In this document: positions 5,994-8,091 of the stretch, in pieces
Position numbering within the stretch: position 1 is the stretch's first letter
How the letters are laid out: every line of letters begins with the position of its first letter
Assembly (NCBI GenBank): GCA_025922795.1
Contig: JAICHC010000098.1
Location: 1-8,091 of the forward strand
Reading direction: 5' to 3'
DNA length: 8,091 nt
DNA from: Candidatus Binatia bacterium
GTDB lineage: Bacteria; Desulfobacterota_B; Binatia; UBA9968
The notes under the pieces: model-generated
The model's database searches: none
What the model was told of the DNA's origin: nothing
What the model saw: only the letters and a program-made list of their open reading frames with translations
Position numbers and translations under genes: made by a program

Positions 5994-6614
5994 GTGGCCT
6001 CCTGGGTAATTGGATTCATCTCCTCGGCAGGTTACGGCGGTATCTTGCTGCTGATGTTCATCGAGAACGTCTTTCCGCCTATTCCTTCTGAATTGATCAT
6101 GCCGCTCGCTGGCTTCATGGTTGCTCAAGACAAGCTCAACTTTATTGGCACGACCTTGGCGGGGATGGCGGGTTCCGTTCTAGGTGCGTTGCCGCTTTAC
6201 TTTGCCGGAAAAAAACTCGGCGAGGAGCGCGTCAAGCGCTTAGCCGACCGGCACGGCCGTTGGCTGACTATATCCAGGCAGGACATTGAGCGTGCGTCGC
6301 GATGGTTTCACAGGCACGGCGGCGCCGCAGTGTTTCTGTGTCGCCTCATTCCCGGTGTGCGTTCGTTCATCTCAGTTCCAGCCGGAATTGTCGGGATGAA
6401 CTTCCTGCAGTTTCTGGCGTATACCTCGATAGGAACTGCTCTTTGGGCGGCGTTGCTGGCCTATTTGGGATACCTGCTCGGCAGCAACTTTACGAAGGTC
6501 GGCGAATACCTCGATCCTGCTTCCTGGATCGTGCTCGGCGCAATCGGCGTTCTTTATATCGTGCGCGTTGTCAGGCACAAGGGAGCGCAAGGGGCCGAGA
6601 ACGCGCGGCTTTAG
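5994..6614 (+). CDS. DedA-family (SNARE-associated/VTT) inner-membrane protein
   Basis: This is a 206-residue polytopic membrane protein of the DedA family (Pfam SNARE_assoc). Characteristic features are FIENVFPPIPSELIMPLAGF (residues 22-41, with the conserved Glu24 and Glu33 of the re-entrant region) and the cluster CRLIPGVRSFISVPAGIVGM (about 116-135, conserved Arg117 and Arg123). Further hydrophobic stretches lie at about 46-72, 138-162 and 175-194, and the tail is basic. DedA proteins are linked to membrane homeostasis, and some members recycle undecaprenyl phosphate across the membrane. Which lipid this one handles cannot be told. The start is a GTG: an in-frame TAA at 5976-5978 and the lack of ATG, GTG or TTG between leave it as the first possible codon. 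The ribosome-binding site (CAGGT) is weak. The gene follows gap by 83 nt and may share its transcript. Confidence 0.92.
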   Translation: MASWVIGFISSAGYGGILLLMFIENVFPPIPSELIMPLAGFMVAQDKLNFIGTTLAGMAGSVLGALPLYFAGKKLGEERVKRLADRHGRWLTISRQDIERASRWFHRHGGAAVFLCRLIPGVRSFISVPAGIVGMNFLQFLAYTSIGTALWAALLAYLGYLLGSNFTKVGEYLDPASWIVLGAIGVLYIVRVVRHKGAQGAENARL

Positions 6615-6676
6615 GCTAACCGAACGGCTGCTTGTGCCGAGCTTCTGGATCTGGAGAATCGCGAGCTGTTGTAATC

Positions 6677-7102
6677 TCACTCGTCGTCCGGATTGGGACG
6701 CACTGCGGCGCGCAAAGATTTCTTTTCTCCCTGACGACGTTTGTCGGCGAGCAGGCGTAGCTTGGCGCGCCGGGAGCGCTTGCGCTTCTGACGGCGGATC
6801 CTGGCGATTTTTTGCTCTTGCTCAGCGGCAGCGCCTCTGCGCATCGATTCGACCTTGTCGAGCAATAGTCGTCGCGCCAGATAGCGGTTGAGCGCCTGCG
6901 AGCGCTCTTTTTGGCACCTGACTCGCAATCCCGTCGGCCGATGATGGAGCACGACGCAGCTCGAAACCTTGTTGACGTTTTGCCCCCCAGCGCCCGAAGA
7001 ACGGATGAATTGCTCGTCGATGTCATTTTCGCGAACGCCCAGCGCCTGCATGCGCTCGAGCAGTTGTTTTTCTTTCGACGATGAAACCGGAAAAACAGCC
7101 AT
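6677..7102 (-). CDS. GGQ release-factor-like ribosome rescue protein (mtRF-R/ArfB-like)
   Basis: This 141-residue protein has the catalytic release-factor domain but no stop-codon-recognition domain. The peptidyl-tRNA hydrolysis motif is RSSGAGGQNVNK (residues 34-45, GGQ at 39-41), followed by CVVLHHRPTGLRVRCQKERSQALNRYLARRLL. Residues about 88-130 form a very basic, probably helical tail. Such proteins free peptides from stalled ribosomes or large subunits. The IDEQF entry and the CVVLHHRPTG...KERS pattern look closer to mitochondrial mtRF-R (C12orf65) than to ArfB, judged from memory of the families. ArfB inserts its basic tail in the empty mRNA channel; mtRF-R works on split large subunits. 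The gene starts 8 nt after the threonine dehydratase stop with no clear ribosome-binding site, so it is probably co-translated with it. Confidence 0.87.
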   Translation of the reverse strand: MAVFPVSSSKEKQLLERMQALGVRENDIDEQFIRSSGAGGQNVNKVSSCVVLHHRPTGLRVRCQKERSQALNRYLARRLLLDKVESMRRGAAAEQEQKIARIRRQKRKRSRRAKLRLLADKRRQGEKKSLRAAVRPNPDDE

Positions 7103-7110
7103 GATGAAAG

Positions 7111-8091
7111 CTAGCGATCGTCTTTGATCTTGAACTTGTCCGCGCGCAGGGTCTGGTAGATCTGCTGGATATGCTCGGCGCCGGTGGTTTCGAGGATTAA
7201 CTCCACCTCGGTTTCGCCGATCGCCATGGCGCCGAAGCCGCGGCTATGCGTGATCTGTAAAATATTGGCGCCCAAATCGGCGACGCGCTGGGCGAGCCGC
7301 GCCAGGCTGCCGGGCCGGTCCGAGATGACGATCGAGAAGCGGCTCAGCCGGCCGTCCTGAATCAGACCGCTTTCGATGATGCGCGAGATGAGATTCATGT
7401 CAATGTTGCCGCCGGAGACCACGAGCCCGACGTTTTTATTCGTTAGCGAAACCTTCTTGTTGAGCAATGCCGCAAGCGGTACGGCGGCTGCGCCTTCGGC
7501 TACTGTTTTTTCGATTTCGAGCAACATCAAAACCGCGTTTGCGATCTCGCCCTCGCTCACCGTGACAATTTCATCGACGTATTTTTTTACCAACTCGAAC
7601 GGCGTCGCACCGACCGCGCGCACGGCGATGCCGTCGGCGATCGTCGTCGCCGGCGGAAGCTCCGCCGGCGCGCCTTTCTCCAGGGCGGTTTTCATCGATG
7701 GCAGCGCTTCGGCTTGCACGCCGATGATGCGGATCGTGGGCTTGAGGGTTTTGAGCACCAGGGCGACACCGGCGATCAAGCCGCCGCCGCCCACCGGCAC
7801 AACGACCGCGTCGAGATCCGAATTCTGCTCGTAAAGCTCCAGTCCGATGGTGCCCTGGCCGGCCACGACCCAGGGGTCGTCGAAGGCGGAAATAAACACA
7901 AGTGACTTTTCGCGGCTGAGTCGGATCGCTTCGGTGTAAGCGGCGTCGTAATCGACGCCATGGAGCATGCTCTCGGCGCCATACTGGCGTACCCGGCTGA
8001 CTTTGATCAGCGGCGCCGGATGGGGCATAACGATGGTCGACGCGATGTTCAAGCGCCGGCTATGAAAGGCCACGGCCATGCCGTGATTTCC
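7111..8091 (-). CDS. ilvA: Threonine dehydratase (threonine ammonia-lyase), single ACT domain form (partial)
   Basis: This PLP enzyme deaminates L-threonine to 2-oxobutanoate, feeding isoleucine synthesis or threonine breakdown. The frame stays open to the window edge and reads GNHGMAVAFHSRRL at the start, matching the conserved SAGNHAQGVA region. The first part, including the PLP-binding lysine, is therefore outside, and the ATG at 8079 is internal. About 326 codons are present. TIVMPHPAPLIKVSRVRQYGAE, the phosphate-binding tetraglycine loop VPVGGGGLIAGVA (codons at 7780-7791), KTVAEGAAAVPLAAL and VVSGGNIDMN (Ser near the PLP ring nitrogen) are intact. The last 75 or so residues form one ACT domain (RFSIVISDRPGSLARLAQRV onward), an allosteric amino-acid-binding module. 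One ACT domain fits the medium-length form of about 400 residues, between short TdcB and the two-ACT IlvA. A release-factor-like gene follows after 8 nt. Confidence 0.93.
   Translation of the reverse strand, partial: GNHGMAVAFHSRRLNIASTIVMPHPAPLIKVSRVRQYGAESMLHGVDYDAAYTEAIRLSREKSLVFISAFDDPWVVAGQGTIGLELYEQNSDLDAVVVPVGGGGLIAGVALVLKTLKPTIRIIGVQAEALPSMKTALEKGAPAELPPATTIADGIAVRAVGATPFELVKKYVDEIVTVSEGEIANAVLMLLEIEKTVAEGAAAVPLAALLNKKVSLTNKNVGLVVSGGNIDMNLISRIIESGLIQDGRLSRFSIVISDRPGSLARLAQRVADLGANILQITHSRGFGAMAIGETEVELILETTGAEHIQQIYQTLRADKFKIKDDR

Noticed and set aside
6615..6676. Bidirectional terminator between the convergent DedA and release-factor genes
   Set aside because: Only 4-bp stems (such as CGGC/GCCG) with no T-tract on either strand could be found.

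Overview
The window is ordinary bacterial chromosome with short, tightly packed genes, Shine-Dalgarno-led starts and moderately high GC. No mobile element, rRNA, tRNA or CRISPR array is visible. The gene set suggests a free-living Gram-negative environmental bacterium: a split thiamine-diphosphate decarboxylase, a class I GAPDH pair, a DedA membrane protein, a GGQ rescue factor and a one-ACT-domain threonine dehydratase. The sequence alone does not fix the phylum; a deltaproteobacterial-like or related uncultured lineage is only a guess.

Layout. (1) Positions 1-1052, minus strand: two adjacent genes for the alpha and beta halves of a ComDE-type 2-oxoacid (sulfopyruvate/phosphonopyruvate-like) decarboxylase; the beta gene runs off the left edge. 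(2) 1053-1505: a 453-bp divergent intergenic region with no convincing gene. (3) 1506-3599, plus: a large Gln/Glu-rich coiled-coil protein with a membrane segment near each end and a C-terminal bacterial SH3-like domain. (4) 3600-3892: an intergenic region with several inverted repeats, including a plausible terminator and a nested A/T-rich hairpin just ahead of the next operon. (5) 3893-5910, plus: two class I GAPDH homologues overlapping by four bases (ATGA). The second is canonical. The first keeps the fold, the GxGxxG motif and the active-site His, but the catalytic Cys is Ala and several phosphate-site and NAD-site residues are replaced. (6) 5994-6614, plus: a DedA-family membrane protein. 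(7) 6677-8091, minus, convergent with the previous block: a threonine dehydratase (N-terminus beyond the right edge) followed after 8 nt by a small GGQ release-factor-like protein.

The most unusual element is the GAPDH pair: an apparently Cys-less pseudoenzyme with an intact reading frame, translationally coupled to the active enzyme. This suggests a regulatory or hetero-oligomeric partner, or a divergent dehydrogenase with a new role. The second point of interest is the doubly membrane-anchored coiled-coil/SH3 protein, which stands alone between two long non-coding stretches.
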